This document shows, one piece after another, positions 9,298-18,128 of a stretch of DNA of 40,137 nt (position 1 is its first letter; each line of letters begins with the position of its first letter). The DNA is from an uncultured Bacteroidia bacterium (GTDB lineage: Bacteria > Bacteroidota > Bacteroidia > Bacteroidales > Prolixibacteraceae): the NCBI GenBank assembly GCA_903918045.1, contig CAIXCY010000104.1, positions 1 to 40,137 on the forward strand. The letters run 5' to 3'. The notes under the pieces were generated by a model, which was not told where the DNA came from, did not search any database, and was given only the letters and a program-made list of their open reading frames with translations. The position numbers and the translations under genes were made by a program.

Positions 9298-10608
9298 CTA
9301 ATTCAGGAAAGTGTGGCTTAATTGTTTTGTCACTCTGGTTGAAAGGCCGCTTTTATTGTAGACTTCGGAAAACTCCGGATCAAGTTCAATAGACTTTTCA
9401 AAATCAATTGCCGCTCCTTTATGGTCCTGACAATAAGTTTTTAAAATTCCGCGAAGAAAATAGGCATTTGCAAATCGGGGATTAATTTCAATTGCCTTGT
9501 CAAAGTCAGTAATGGCACCGGCATATTTATTGAACATTACATCCCCAATGCTTTTCCCACCTTGAAATGCTTCTCTTTTAACGGTATCAATTGGTTTATT
9601 CTTTAAAATAAGTATGATCTCCTGGCAAAGATCCTGAGCGAATATTTTCAACACCCCTCTGCTGCAGTAGGCCTTGGCATGTTTGGGATTAATTTGAATT
9701 GCCATATCAAAATCGGCAATGATTCCAACAAAATCTTTGGATGGATAATTTGCTGCAAAATCTTCGTCAAACTTTCCTGTGGCGAACCTGCCATCGAACT
9801 CAATTGTCTGAACCGGATTCACTAATTCAGAGACCTGATTCCGGAAGTAATTTTTAACCAAGCCTCTGCAATAATAGGCATCAGCAAATTCGGGATTGAT
9901 CTCAATAGCTTTATCAAAATCGGCGATTGCCCCGGCATAATCTTTAATCTGGTTGTCAATAGCGAGTGCCTGAATTATTAAGGCCCCGGCAAAATTTAAA
10001 TCAATTTCCTGAACCTTGGATAAGTCATTATTAGAATCAGGAAAATTTGACCTGTAATTCTTTGCAAGTCCCCGGGAGTAATAGGCTTCTGCAAATTCAG
10101 GATCAATCTCTATAGCCTTATCAAAATCTGCCATTACACCAGCATAATCATCCTGCCGTATTTCATTGATATGCGTTTTTTTGAAATTGGACTTTGGATA
10201 GCCGAATTTTTTGTCGCCTAAATTAGGCACAGATACCCTTGTATGATTGTTAAATCCGCTTTTCACCCTCCCTCTGCTGTAATAAGCCTTCGCAAACCAT
10301 GGATTTATGCCGATAGCTTTGTCAAAATCTGCGATTACAGTGGCTGCATATTGAGTGGAAGACTCGGCTTTAAAACCCTGACCGAAATTGGTATTTGATT
10401 CAACAGATTCGAAATCCAAACTTTTATTGAAGTTAAATGCCCCTTCCTGATCCTGATTGAAGTTTTTAGCAATTCCCCTGTTTAAATAGGCTAAAGCAAA
10501 TTCGGGATTGATCTCTATTCCTTTATCAAAGTAGGTAATTGCTCCGGCATAATCTTTATACGATACTTTTTTCTTACCCTGGTTAAGGAAGTGTTGTGCA
10601 ACTTTCAT
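9298..10608 (-). CDS. TPR protein with ~68-residue double repeats
   Basis: This 436-residue protein is almost entirely repeats. Canonical TPR motifs of the form ADFDKAIEINPEFA.AYY.RG recur with the FDK-type core near residues 27, 95, 162, 231, 300, 369 and 403. The spacing is 67-69 residues, twice a 34-residue TPR, except for the last at 34. Each canonical TPR therefore alternates with a strongly degenerate one. There is no signal peptide or membrane segment, so it is probably a cytoplasmic scaffold with unknown partner. It lies alone between the GH3 gene and the SMP-30 gene. The start is ATG, with a -7-like box about 24 bases upstream. Confidence 0.85.
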   Translation of the reverse strand: MKVAQHFLNQGKKKVSYKDYAGAITYFDKGIEINPEFALAYLNRGIAKNFNQDQEGAFNFNKSLDFESVESNTNFGQGFKAESSTQYAATVIADFDKAIGINPWFAKAYYSRGRVKSGFNNHTRVSVPNLGDKKFGYPKSNFKKTHINEIRQDDYAGVMADFDKAIEIDPEFAEAYYSRGLAKNYRSNFPDSNNDLSKVQEIDLNFAGALIIQALAIDNQIKDYAGAIADFDKAIEINPEFADAYYCRGLVKNYFRNQVSELVNPVQTIEFDGRFATGKFDEDFAANYPSKDFVGIIADFDMAIQINPKHAKAYCSRGVLKIFAQDLCQEIILILKNKPIDTVKREAFQGGKSIGDVMFNKYAGAITDFDKAIEINPRFANAYFLRGILKTYCQDHKGAAIDFEKSIELDPEFSEVYNKSGLSTRVTKQLSHTFLN

Positions 10609-10631
10609 TGGTTCATATAAATCGATTCTTG

Positions 10632-10639
10632 CAAATTTA
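10632..10639 (-). promoter_or_regulatory. -7 box upstream of TPR gene
   Basis: Minus-strand TAAATTTG fits TAnnTTTG and lies 24 bases from the ATG at 10608. There is no clear -33 element. Confidence 0.4.
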
Positions 10640-10767
10640 TTAACAATATCCGGAAAATAAAAATATTACACCGCATAGTTTGGGGCAATATGATCTAATT
10701 AAGGAAATAAGCCGGATGGATCTTCGTTTCGATAGAAATATATGGATTCTAAATTAGTAATTCCGGT

Positions 10768-11724
10768 TTATTCGACGCCTCGTACTTTCATCCGAATTCC
10801 AAAAACCGATTTTTCGGTAGTGATAAAGAGCAAATGACGGTCTTTTCCGCCGAAACAGACATTCGTAGTCCAGCTCTCAGCAGTGGCAATTTTTAAAATC
10901 AGAGCGCCTTCATTATTGAAAACGGTCACCCCATTACCTGTCATATAGATATTTCCCTGATTATCAATGGTCATTCCGTCTGAGCCTTGTTCAGCAAAAA
11001 GTTTTTTCCGGGTTAATATCCCCTTTTTGCCAATATTGTATCGCCATGTTTTTTTTGCCCGGATGTCAGCAACATATAAATATTTCCCGTCGGGTGTTCC
11101 TATAATGCCATTAGGTTGTTCAAAATCATCGGCCGCTTTTGTGAGTTTTACCGCACCCGGGGCGAGGTAATAAATATCCTGATGCTCCAATTCAGGTTTG
11201 TCATGGTCCCACCACGATCGTTTATAAAACGGATCAGTGATATATATACCCCCGTCAGGTGCAATCCAGAGGTCATTCGGACCATTTAGTTTCTTCCCTT
11301 CAAAATCCGTGACCAGTACAGTTACCTTTCCATCAGGAGAAATTGACCAGAGCTCATTTTTTTCGTCAGAACAAGTAATAAGGTTTCCTCGTTTATCGAA
11401 ATAGGTACCGTTTGCACGACCGGAATGATCTTTAAAGAGTGACAATTTGCCATCCGTAGACCATTTCATAATCCGGTTGTTAGGCTGATCAGTAAAGAAT
11501 ATATTGCCATTTCGGTCACAAGCCGGACCTTCAGTAAACTTAAAATCTCCGGCCAGCTTTTCCGGTTTTGACCCTTCAGCAACTAACTCCCTGAATTTGT
11601 TTTTTGCTGAAGCTTCAGTGCAAAAAAGTTGCAGAGTAATTATTACCGATACAATTGGGATAATTGATTTAAAGCAAAAACTTGCGACAGCGTTTTTGTG
11701 AAACTCAAAATTTTGGGATTCCAT
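10768..11724 (-). CDS. Secreted SMP-30/gluconolactonase-like protein
   Basis: The 318-residue protein has a hydrophobic segment (about 17-40, ending TEASA) consistent with a signal peptide. A six-bladed beta-propeller of the SMP-30/Gnl/LRE type follows. Family metal-site residues are visible: Glu65 in KFTEGPACD and the Asn-Asp pair in NGPNDLWI (147-154), plus YITDPFY. Such enzymes hydrolyse sugar lactones with a divalent metal, although many members act on other substrates. A periplasmic lactonase would fit the neighbouring glycan-degradation genes. It is monocistronic as far as the sequence shows. Confidence 0.87.
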   Translation of the reverse strand: MESQNFEFHKNAVASFCFKSIIPIVSVIITLQLFCTEASAKNKFRELVAEGSKPEKLAGDFKFTEGPACDRNGNIFFTDQPNNRIMKWSTDGKLSLFKDHSGRANGTYFDKRGNLITCSDEKNELWSISPDGKVTVLVTDFEGKKLNGPNDLWIAPDGGIYITDPFYKRSWWDHDKPELEHQDIYYLAPGAVKLTKAADDFEQPNGIIGTPDGKYLYVADIRAKKTWRYNIGKKGILTRKKLFAEQGSDGMTIDNQGNIYMTGNGVTVFNNEGALILKIATAESWTTNVCFGGKDRHLLFITTEKSVFGIRMKVRGVE

Positions 11725-11786
11725 TTTTTAGTTTAGTTAGATTCAAAGTTGTCAATTATTATTCAACTTTTAATCACATTTTTTTA

Positions 11787-11794
11787 TAATTTTG
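11787..11794 (+). promoter_or_regulatory. -7 box upstream of small Lys-rich ORF
   Basis: TAATTTTG matches TAnnTTTG and lies 53 bases before the ATG at 11847. It supports transcription of the small ORF downstream. Confidence 0.35.
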
Positions 11795-11846
11795 GTCAAT
11801 GAGTTTAATCATTCAATTATAAAGTAATTATTTAATACAAATTGCC

Positions 11847-11954
11847 ATGAGTAAAGAAAAAAGTCCTACCAAAGATAAGAATAAGAAAGAACCGGAAAAA
11901 AACCTGAAGGAGAAACGTGCGGAAAAAAAGGCTAAACGTGATAATAAACGTTAG
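11847..11954 (+). CDS. Small lysine-rich protein, 35 residues
   Basis: An ATG-initiated frame of 35 codons encodes a very basic, charged peptide that includes KNLKEKRAEKKAKRDNKR at the C-terminus. It has no hydrophobic segment and reads as a single charged helix. It sits in an otherwise empty 495-base gap and has a plausible -7 box upstream. I recall similar short Lys/Glu-rich hypothetical proteins in Bacteroidota but know no function; nucleic-acid or ribosome binding is only a guess from charge. AT-rich DNA readily yields Lys codons, so chance is not excluded. Confidence 0.5.
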   Translation: MSKEKSPTKDKNKKEPEKNLKEKRAEKKAKRDNKR

Positions 11955-12219
11955 ACAAAAAAAAGGTATTTGTAGGGGCGGGGCATCGGATGCGAAGGGA
12001 TAAAATAATTGGTAAGACGACAAGTCCAAAATCACAGATAATTGCACTTGATGTGTTAAATTGCTTTTACACGCATTCTGAAGCTTTTTTGCAATATACA
12101 AATCGCTTTTTAGGGTTTTCCCAATAAATTTTCGGCTGATTCATCTGAGAACTCTTTCGGGTGTAGCTGTCAATTGACAGATTCAATGTACCTTTGTCCC
12201 GAATTAAAACCGGACAAAG
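11955..12219. other. Intergenic region before DEAD-box helicase gene
   Basis: No gene is seen here. The last 60 bases contain the palindrome, the -7 box and an inverted repeat described separately. The rest is unremarkable AT-rich sequence. Confidence 0.6.
12167..12180. promoter_or_regulatory. 14-bp perfect palindrome, candidate operator
   Basis: CTGTCAATTGACAG is its own reverse complement. It ends nine bases upstream of the -7 box at 12189, a position suited to a repressor or activator dimer. Confidence 0.4.
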
Positions 12220-12220
12220 G
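12189..12220 (+). promoter_or_regulatory. -7 box and inverted repeat at DEAD-box helicase start
   Basis: TACCTTTG (12189-12196) fits TAnnTTTG. It overlaps the left arm of a perfect 9-bp inverted repeat, CCTTTGTCC (12191-12199) with GGACAAAGG (12212-12220). The right arm runs into the GTG start codon. An RNA begun further upstream could fold this hairpin over the initiation site; an RNA begun from this -7 box would contain only the right arm. Confidence 0.45.
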
Positions 12221-13569
12221 TGATTTTTGAAGAATTAAATTTAAGTAACGCATTGCTCAAGGCGTTGGCGGATGTAGCGTTCGTAAATCCAACTCCAATT
12301 CAGGAGAAGGCATTTCCGGTGATTATGTCAGGAAAAGATGTAATCGGAATAGCTCAGACAGGTACGGGCAAAACTTTGGCCTATTTACTTCCTATATTGC
12401 GTCAATATACTTTTTCCAACCAAAAGGATCCGAGGATTTTAATCCTTGTTCCCACCCGCGAACTAGTTTTGCAGGTTGTGGAGGAGATTCGGAAGCTAAC
12501 CACTTATATGTCTGTCAGAGTGGTGGGAGTCTACGGGGGCACCAATATTAACAATCAAAAAGAGCAATTATACGCAGGGCTTGATATCCTGGTCGCTACT
12601 CCTGGGCGGTTGGTTGATCTTGCCATGACTGGTCTTTTGCGACTCAAATCAATTCAGAAACTGGTCATTGATGAGGTTGACGAGATGCTTAACCTGGGTT
12701 TTCGTCCGCAACTGACCAGCTTGATGGAGATTATCTCTCCAAAGCGGCAAAATCTTATGTTCAGCGCAACGCTTACGGAGGATGTTGACCGCCTGATTAC
12801 CGATTTCTTTTCAAATACCCAGCGGATTGAAGTTGTGCCTCATGGTACTCCATTGGAAAAGATTTCTCAGGTGATCTACCGTGTTCCCAATTATTATACC
12901 AAAGTCAATCTGTTGGAATTGTTGCTTCATGAGAATCCTGATTTTAACAGGGTTTTGGTATTTGTAAATAAAAAGAAGACGGCTGACAGGCTCTATGAGA
13001 CCATACATGGTAAGTTTCCGGGACAAATTGGGGTCCTTCACTCCAATAAATCTCAGAATTTCAGGATCAATGCATTAAAATATTTTGAGGAGGGTATCTA
13101 CCGTGTTCTTGTTACGACTGACCTTGTCGCCAGAGGATTGGATATCGATAATATATCGCATGTTATTAATTTTGAGATGGCAGAGACTGCAGGTGATTAT
13201 GTCAATCGTATTGGTCGTACAGGAAGGGCTGATAAAGAGGGCGCTGCTATCTCATTTGTTACTGTAAAGGAGCAGGCTGATCAACTCGCCGCCGAGGAAT
13301 TAATGAAGTGGACCATCCCGGAGGTTCAATTGCCTGAAAATCTTATCCTTTCGCATGAATTCACAGAGGAAGAGAGTCCCACAACCTTATTTGATAAAAA
13401 CTACTTTAATTCAACCTCCGCATTTAAAGAGTCACAGGGCGCTTATCATGAAAAAAAATTAAAAAACAAGAAGATAAATCTGGGTGGTCCTGGTACGCGA
13501 AATCCGAAATTCGGAGTGAAAAAGAAACAACCCACACCCGTTATTAAACCTCCGAAGTTTAAATTCTAA
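12220..13569 (+). CDS. DEAD-box RNA helicase (DEVD variant)
   Basis: The 449-residue protein carries the DEAD-box helicase motifs in order: Q motif (F3, PTPIQ 24-28), motif I AQTGTGKT (45-52), Ia PTREL, Ib TPGRL, motif II as DEVD (151-154), SAT (182-184), RGLD and motif VI as NRIGRTGR (329-336). It should unwind RNA duplexes using ATP, for example in ribosome assembly or mRNA turnover. The usual DEAD is DEVD and the usual His of motif VI is Asn. A basic tail (about 400-449) follows the two RecA-like domains. The start is GTG, placed so that the protein begins at the conserved FEELNL. Confidence 0.93.
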   Translation: MIFEELNLSNALLKALADVAFVNPTPIQEKAFPVIMSGKDVIGIAQTGTGKTLAYLLPILRQYTFSNQKDPRILILVPTRELVLQVVEEIRKLTTYMSVRVVGVYGGTNINNQKEQLYAGLDILVATPGRLVDLAMTGLLRLKSIQKLVIDEVDEMLNLGFRPQLTSLMEIISPKRQNLMFSATLTEDVDRLITDFFSNTQRIEVVPHGTPLEKISQVIYRVPNYYTKVNLLELLLHENPDFNRVLVFVNKKKTADRLYETIHGKFPGQIGVLHSNKSQNFRINALKYFEEGIYRVLVTTDLVARGLDIDNISHVINFEMAETAGDYVNRIGRTGRADKEGAAISFVTVKEQADQLAAEELMKWTIPEVQLPENLILSHEFTEEESPTTLFDKNYFNSTSAFKESQGAYHEKKLKNKKINLGGPGTRNPKFGVKKKQPTPVIKPPKFKF

Positions 13570-13592
13570 TTGCTTTCTTATTCGATTTTGTG

Positions 13593-13829
13593 ATGAATAA
13601 TGATCAGAAAAATAATCCATTGCATGGAATCACACTTGAAACGATTCTGAGACAGCTTGTCGAATATTATGGCTGGGATGGCCTGGGGGATCGGATCAGG
13701 ATCAACTGTTTTTTAAGTGATCCAAGTGTTTCCTCGAGCCTGAAATTTCTGAGAAAGACTCCCTGGGCAAGGAATAAAGTTGAGGAACTTTATGTCAATT
13801 GGTTAAGTGATCGAAATTTAAGTCTATAG
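13593..13829 (+). CDS. VF530 (DUF2132) family small DNA-binding-like protein
   Basis: The 78-residue product matches the compact VF530/DUF2132 fold: [12 protein letters not shown] at the N-terminus, [13 protein letters not shown] in the middle and [17 protein letters not shown] near the end. Structure-based descriptions of the family suggest DNA binding, but its function is not established. I use ATG 13593 rather than the GTG just before it (13590). The gene lies 23 bases after the helicase stop and 16 before the next gene, so it probably belongs to the same transcript. Confidence 0.85.
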   Translation: MNNDQKNNPLHGITLETILRQLVEYYGWDGLGDRIRINCFLSDPSVSSSLKFLRKTPWARNKVEELYVNWLSDRNLSL

Positions 13830-13845
13830 CCTGATATAACAGCTC

Positions 13846-14511
13846 ATGGAACGTGCTTATCTGGAAATAATTTTTCTTTGCGGAATGGTTTTGCAGGTTC
13901 TCCTCCTTTTGCCTTACTTTCCGGATTATCTGGCAAAGAAATACCGGCATTATTTCAACAAAAAGGAACGGCAATATTTGATCTTGATTTTTATTGGATA
14001 TCTGACTCTTCCGTTTATCTATGTTTTCTCAACCTGGTTCTCCTGGTTTGATTATAATCTTCCCAAATGGCTGGGCTTTCCAGCAGTTTTCCTCTTTGGA
14101 TTTGGATTTTGGCTTTTTTATAAGTCGTACAATGAGCTTGGTTCATCCTGGTCTCCTGGTTTTGATGTGCGAACGGATAGTCAGCTTATTGTAACAGGAC
14201 TCTATCGTTGGGTAAGACATCCTATGTATGCTGCTTTCCTTGTTGTTGCTGTTTCACAGCTATTTATGCTGCAAAACTGGATGATTGGCCCGTCCTTTTT
14301 GCTTCTGGCAATCCCCTTTTACCGTTACCGGATTTTAAGAGAGGAGCAACGGTTGGTTCTCCATTTTGGGGATGAGTATATCAACTACCGCAAACAAACG
14401 AATGCATTGATTCCAAAGATTGATCAGCTTGGATTGCCCCGGTATCTGGACAAATTTAAAGTTTTTGCCTCTGAAAAATTAAAGTCCAATTTCAGTAAGA
14501 GGGCGAAATAG
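13846..14511 (+). CDS. Membrane isoprenylcysteine methyltransferase (ICMT)-family protein
   Basis: The 221-residue integral membrane protein has hydrophobic segments near 5-25, 43-65, 76-93, 126-141 and 146-160. It then carries the ICMT/PEMT signature: VRHPMYAAF (Arg124, His125, Pro126), EE at 166-167, and HFGDEYINYRK. The family transfers methyl groups from S-adenosylmethionine to lipid-linked or small substrates at the membrane. The bacterial substrate is unknown. It follows the VF530 gene closely and converges with clpS, leaving six bases between the two stop codons. Confidence 0.83.
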   Translation: MERAYLEIIFLCGMVLQVLLLLPYFPDYLAKKYRHYFNKKERQYLILIFIGYLTLPFIYVFSTWFSWFDYNLPKWLGFPAVFLFGFGFWLFYKSYNELGSSWSPGFDVRTDSQLIVTGLYRWVRHPMYAAFLVVAVSQLFMLQNWMIGPSFLLLAIPFYRYRILREEQRLVLHFGDEYINYRKQTNALIPKIDQLGLPRYLDKFKVFASEKLKSNFSKRAK

Positions 14512-14517
14512 TGGTAT

Positions 14518-14793
14518 TTATTTTATTACAGCCTTTAAATCCCGTAGGGCAAGCGCTCTGCGCATTGGAAGCAAATAGTTTTTTGATCCTCTCTTAACAT
14601 CGCATTTCCCTTTGTAATGAATGAGATAAGTACACTGAATAGCCTGGATGGAGTCAAGTTCACAGATCTCAATCAATGATTCAATTACATAGTCAAATGT
14701 GTGATAATCATCATTGTGAATGATTAAAGTACAGGTATTTTCCTTGTCTGTACCGGTCGGTGATTCGAGATCCTTATGCTTCTCAATTGTCAT
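14518..14793 (-). CDS. clpS: ClpS, adaptor of the Clp protease
   Basis: The 91-residue protein matches ClpS. The core begins with TLIIHNDDYHTFDYV, where the NDDYHT loop is the N-degron pocket region. It continues with QAIQCTYLIHYKGKCDVKRG, containing the conserved His of the pocket. ClpS delivers N-end-rule substrates to the ClpA/ClpC unfoldase. I prefer ATG 14793; an in-frame TTG at 14808 would add five residues. It lies 23 bases downstream of the SPOR/TPR gene and is probably co-transcribed with it. The N-terminal extension before the core is about 21 residues, normal for the family. Confidence 0.9.
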   Translation of the reverse strand: MTIEKHKDLESPTGTDKENTCTLIIHNDDYHTFDYVIESLIEICELDSIQAIQCTYLIHYKGKCDVKRGSKNYLLPMRRALALRDLKAVIK

Positions 14794-14816
14794 ATAGTCA
14801 GAAATCAATTATCGGT

Positions 14817-16214
14817 TTATTTTGATGGAAGTTCTTTAACGACTGAGGTTACCGGAACCCTAATACCATTTTTAAATGCTGCTAAAAATGCCCCCTTAAC
14901 CCCTTCCATAATCAGTTGGTTTTTGAGTAGCGTAGCGTCTTTGTAAATTGAAAAATTACCGATTGTATATATTTCGTATTTCTTTTCGTCGGTATATTTA
15001 TCGATTTTCCTAAACTTCGATAGCTTAGCATATCTGACTTTGAAAGCAGGGGTTAGTTTGCCGTTTAGAAAAGAACCGATCTGAACTTTAAATACAATTA
15101 CATCCTTCTGCAGCGATGGAATGACTTTAGGGATTTCTGTTTGTTGCAGTGAATCAGAAGGGCTTCCTACAGACAGAGAATCCGGGATTGAGGTTTGAGG
15201 CACAACAACAGTTTCAATAGGGTGGATTTCAGTCTTTTTCTTTTCCAAAACCATTCGTTCACCGCGAACACGTTCCCGCTCAGTTATTTCTGCGATGAAA
15301 CTGGCCATCGCATCAGCGCCGGCTTTCTCCCAGAAGCCCGACTCTTTTACCCTGGCCTGCTCGAAATATTTCTCGCGGTCACGAAGTAACTGGTATGAAG
15401 CCTGTTCCGCTTCAACAATTCTTGAAACCAGCGCAAGCCTGGTCTGAACACTGTTTGTCTCTTCATGTGCCTTTCGGAGCAGGTCTGTATTGGTAACTAT
15501 TGAATCGTTTTTGCCCGTTGCTATCCATGCCCTGGCGAAAAGTATTCTGGCTGCCTCACTTCTGAAATCGGAAATGCTATGATAGGTCAGCTGACTGTTT
15601 ATCTGAAAGTTAAACCATTCCGTTTTCAGTGAATCGGGAATAGAAAAGATTTTTTCATCAAGTTGTGTAGCCGGGGTTTTTATTGTATCCACAAAAATTG
15701 TTTTCTCATCCCCCTTATCCACCTTAAAAGGATTGATCCGTTTTAGACACAGATTAAGATATTTTTCATATTCAAGCTCCCTCCGCTCATGCTTATTCCC
15801 TTTATACCTTTTATAGAAATCAAGTGCTTCGGCCCAGTTTTCAAGGGCATGAAAATAATTCCCAAGGTAGAAATTGGCGTTTGCAGGGGTTTTATCCACA
15901 ACCGCATTTAATAATGCCTCCTTCGTAGCTGTTTCAAAGTGATTATTCTTAAGCAGTGTTACGCCATAATAGTAATTGAACATGGCATTATCGGGTGAAT
16001 TATTAATAAGCTCAGTAAATAATGGCAAGGCTTTTTCATATTTTTTTTGCTTGAAATATTCAATTGCAAGATTCTCATTTCCAATGGTTTCCTGCTCTCT
16101 GGATCGAAGCGGAAGTGCCAGGATCAAAACTGATAGAAAAATATAGCAAATGCCGTTGATAAAACCACCCATGACTTTTAATACGTAATAAATTAATGAG
16201 CTAAAATTATACAT
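14817..16214 (-). CDS. TPR and SPOR-like domain envelope protein
   Basis: The 465-residue protein has a hydrophobic N-terminal segment (about 15-37) that is either a signal peptide or an anchor. TPR-like helices follow at about 45-150 (ENLAIEYFKQKKYEKALPLF). A charged middle region comes next, and a SPOR-like domain ends it (about 372-460, starting VFKVQIGSFLNGK). SPOR domains bind glycan strands stripped of peptides, often at the division site. The protein may therefore link peptidoglycan to other factors, but its role is unknown. Met15 could be an alternative start. It precedes clpS and diverges from bcp. Confidence 0.8.
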   Translation of the reverse strand: MYNFSSLIYYVLKVMGGFINGICYIFLSVLILALPLRSREQETIGNENLAIEYFKQKKYEKALPLFTELINNSPDNAMFNYYYGVTLLKNNHFETATKEALLNAVVDKTPANANFYLGNYFHALENWAEALDFYKRYKGNKHERRELEYEKYLNLCLKRINPFKVDKGDEKTIFVDTIKTPATQLDEKIFSIPDSLKTEWFNFQINSQLTYHSISDFRSEAARILFARAWIATGKNDSIVTNTDLLRKAHEETNSVQTRLALVSRIVEAEQASYQLLRDREKYFEQARVKESGFWEKAGADAMASFIAEITERERVRGERMVLEKKKTEIHPIETVVVPQTSIPDSLSVGSPSDSLQQTEIPKVIPSLQKDVIVFKVQIGSFLNGKLTPAFKVRYAKLSKFRKIDKYTDEKKYEIYTIGNFSIYKDATLLKNQLIMEGVKGAFLAAFKNGIRVPVTSVVKELPSK

Positions 16215-16293
16215 TTTAGCCGATTATTGGTGGGATTACTAAATTTTTCTCGTTTAAATAATTTCATTACCGGATCCATTTTCTTAATATTCG

Positions 16294-16301
16294 TATATTT
16301 G
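16294..16301 (+). promoter_or_regulatory. -7 box upstream of bcp-recA
   Basis: TATATTTG fits TAnnTTTG and would give a leader of about 135 bases before the ATG at 16444. The leader holds a 9-bp inverted repeat (16360-16368 with 16386-16394). No -33 box or SOS-type operator was recognised. Confidence 0.45.
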
Positions 16302-16443
16302 TATAATAATCAAAAGCATATTTCTGTGGTTTTTTGCCCGGAAAAATTTGCAGCAATACTTTGCAGGTTGGATTTTTCGCACTGTACCTGCAAACTTTGT
16401 GCACCTGTAGTTTGTTCAACTATAAATTTAAAAATATTTAGCA

Positions 16444-16911
16444 ATGGTACAATTAGTTGAAGGGGCTGCTGCTCCGGATTTCTCAGGAATAAATCAGCAT
16501 GGGAATACGATTTCTCTCTCCTCATTTGCCGGGAAGAAAATAATACTCTATTTCTATCCTAAGGATAATACACCGGGATGCACTGCCGAATCCTGCAATT
16601 TAAATGATAATTACGACTACTGGATTTCAAAAGGTTATGAAGTTGTGGGAGTAAGTCCTGACAGTGTTGCCTCCCATGTGAAATTTGCCGAAAAGTTTGG
16701 TTTTAAATTTAACCTCATTGCCGATACTGAAAAGGTGATTCTTCAGGATTACGGAGTATGGGGCGAAAAAATGAATTACGGAAAGACCTATATGGGAGTA
16801 ATCCGAACAACCTTTGTAATCAACGAAGCTGGGATTTTGGAGAAAATATTTAAGAAAGTGGATACGAAAGAACATACAAGTCAGATTGTTAAGGAATTAT
16901 TAATTAAATAA
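16444..16911 (+). CDS. bcp: Thioredoxin-dependent thiol peroxidase (Bcp/PrxQ)
   Basis: The 155-residue peroxiredoxin has the Bcp/PrxQ signature [15 protein letters not shown]. Cys46 is the peroxidatic and Cys51 the resolving cysteine, a five-residue spacing typical of atypical 2-Cys Bcp. It reduces hydrogen peroxide and organic hydroperoxides in the cytoplasm using thioredoxin. Its length is normal and no signal peptide is present. It ends 16 bases before recA, so the two are likely co-transcribed, linking peroxide defence with DNA repair. Confidence 0.94.
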   Translation: MVQLVEGAAAPDFSGINQHGNTISLSSFAGKKIILYFYPKDNTPGCTAESCNLNDNYDYWISKGYEVVGVSPDSVASHVKFAEKFGFKFNLIADTEKVILQDYGVWGEKMNYGKTYMGVIRTTFVINEAGILEKIFKKVDTKEHTSQIVKELLIK

Positions 16912-16927
16912 ATACAAATATTTAGAG

Positions 16928-17950
16928 ATGGCAAAGGAAGATGCGCAGAAGGTCAACCTTGAAAAGTTGAAAGCCCTTCAGCTTACAATGGACAAAATTG
17001 AAAAGAGCTACGGGAAAGGCTCGATTATGAGAATGGGTGATAAACCTGTAGATGATGTTCAGGCGATTCACTCCGGCTCAATCGCATTGGATATGGCTAT
17101 GGGTATCGGAGGATATCCAAAAGGACGCGTAATCGAAATCTTTGGCCCTGAATCTTCCGGTAAAACTACGCTCGCTATCCATGCTATTGCAGAAGCTCAG
17201 AAAGTTGGTGGTATTGCTGCATTTATTGATGCTGAGCACGCGTTCGATCCGACCTACGCACAAAAACTGGGTGTGAATATAAACGAACTTTTGATTTCAC
17301 AACCCGACAACGGAGAACAGGCGCTCGAAATCGCCGATAGTTTGATCCGCTCCGGAGCCATCGATATTATTGTTATTGACTCGGTTGCCGCCTTAACCCC
17401 GAAAGCTGAGATTGAAGGGGAAATGGGTGAATCTAAAATGGGTCTTCAGGCCCGTCTGATGTCTCAGGCATTGCGCAAACTTACAGGAAGTATCAGTAAA
17501 ACTAAAACATGCGTGATTTTCATTAACCAGTTACGCGATAAAATAGGTGTCATGTTTGGAAACCCTGAAACTACAACGGGTGGAAATGCGCTTAAATTTT
17601 ACGCCTCTGTTAGGCTTGATATCCGCAGAATTGGTCAATTGAAGGATGGTGACGATGTTCAGGGTAGCCATACCCGCGTTAAAGTGGTGAAAAACAAAGT
17701 GGCCCCACCGTTTAGAAAAGCTGAATTTGATATTCTTTACGGTGAAGGGATCTCCAAAATAGGCGAGATTATTGACCTTGGTGTTGAAATTGAAATTATT
17801 AAAAAGGCTGGATCGTGGTTTAGTTACGGAGAAACTAAGCTCGGCCAGGGTAGGGAAGGTGTGAAAACGCTGCTCAGAGACAATCCTGAATTATTGGATG
17901 AGCTTGAAAATAAGATTCTTGCAAGCTATGTTCCAGCTCTGGATAAATAA
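16928..17950 (+). CDS. recA: RecA recombinase
   Basis: The 340-residue protein is RecA. It begins with the N-terminal helix region, then [18 protein letters not shown]. Walker A is GPESSGKT (73-80), and Walker B is [12 protein letters not shown] with Asp151. The L2 loop region contains [15 protein letters not shown]. RecA forms filaments on single-stranded DNA, drives strand exchange and stimulates LexA-type cleavage. The C-terminal tail is rather short compared with E. coli. It is followed by a strong intrinsic terminator at 17971-18008, so the bcp-recA transcript ends there. Confidence 0.98.
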   Translation: MAKEDAQKVNLEKLKALQLTMDKIEKSYGKGSIMRMGDKPVDDVQAIHSGSIALDMAMGIGGYPKGRVIEIFGPESSGKTTLAIHAIAEAQKVGGIAAFIDAEHAFDPTYAQKLGVNINELLISQPDNGEQALEIADSLIRSGAIDIIVIDSVAALTPKAEIEGEMGESKMGLQARLMSQALRKLTGSISKTKTCVIFINQLRDKIGVMFGNPETTTGGNALKFYASVRLDIRRIGQLKDGDDVQGSHTRVKVVKNKVAPPFRKAEFDILYGEGISKIGEIIDLGVEIEIIKKAGSWFSYGETKLGQGREGVKTLLRDNPELLDELENKILASYVPALDK

Positions 17951-17970
17951 ATAATTGTAAATTTTCAAAG

Positions 17971-18008
17971 AAATCTGAACCGGAAATTTTTGGGTTCAGA
18001 TTTTTTTT
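17971..18008 (+). terminator. Intrinsic terminator after recA
   Basis: An 11-bp perfect stem (17971-17981 with 17993-18003) with an 11-base loop is followed by an unbroken T-run to 18008. It is a classic rho-independent terminator, 20 bases after the recA stop. Confidence 0.88.
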
Positions 18009-18128
18009 GGACTTTTGTGTACAATTTTGGAAGCCACAGTGTGAAATAATTCCAGAATAATGAGATTAAATAGTTAAGGAATTGCTGACTGGCGCACGCC
18101 TGCGGTTTTCAGATTTAAAAAATTACGG

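Noticed and set aside
10706-10772. Imperfect inverted repeat at the 3' end of the SMP-30 gene
   Set aside because: The arms are 45 bases apart, contain a mismatch and overlap the stop codon; no T-run, so not called a terminator.
11832-12101. 89-codon minus-strand open frame rich in Phe and Leu
   Set aside because: It is the antisense of the Lys-rich small ORF and AT-rich DNA; the hydrophobic composition follows from that.
18011-18128. Possible attenuator or leader peptide before thrA
   Set aside because: No Thr/Ile-rich short frame and no alternative terminator hairpin could be found.
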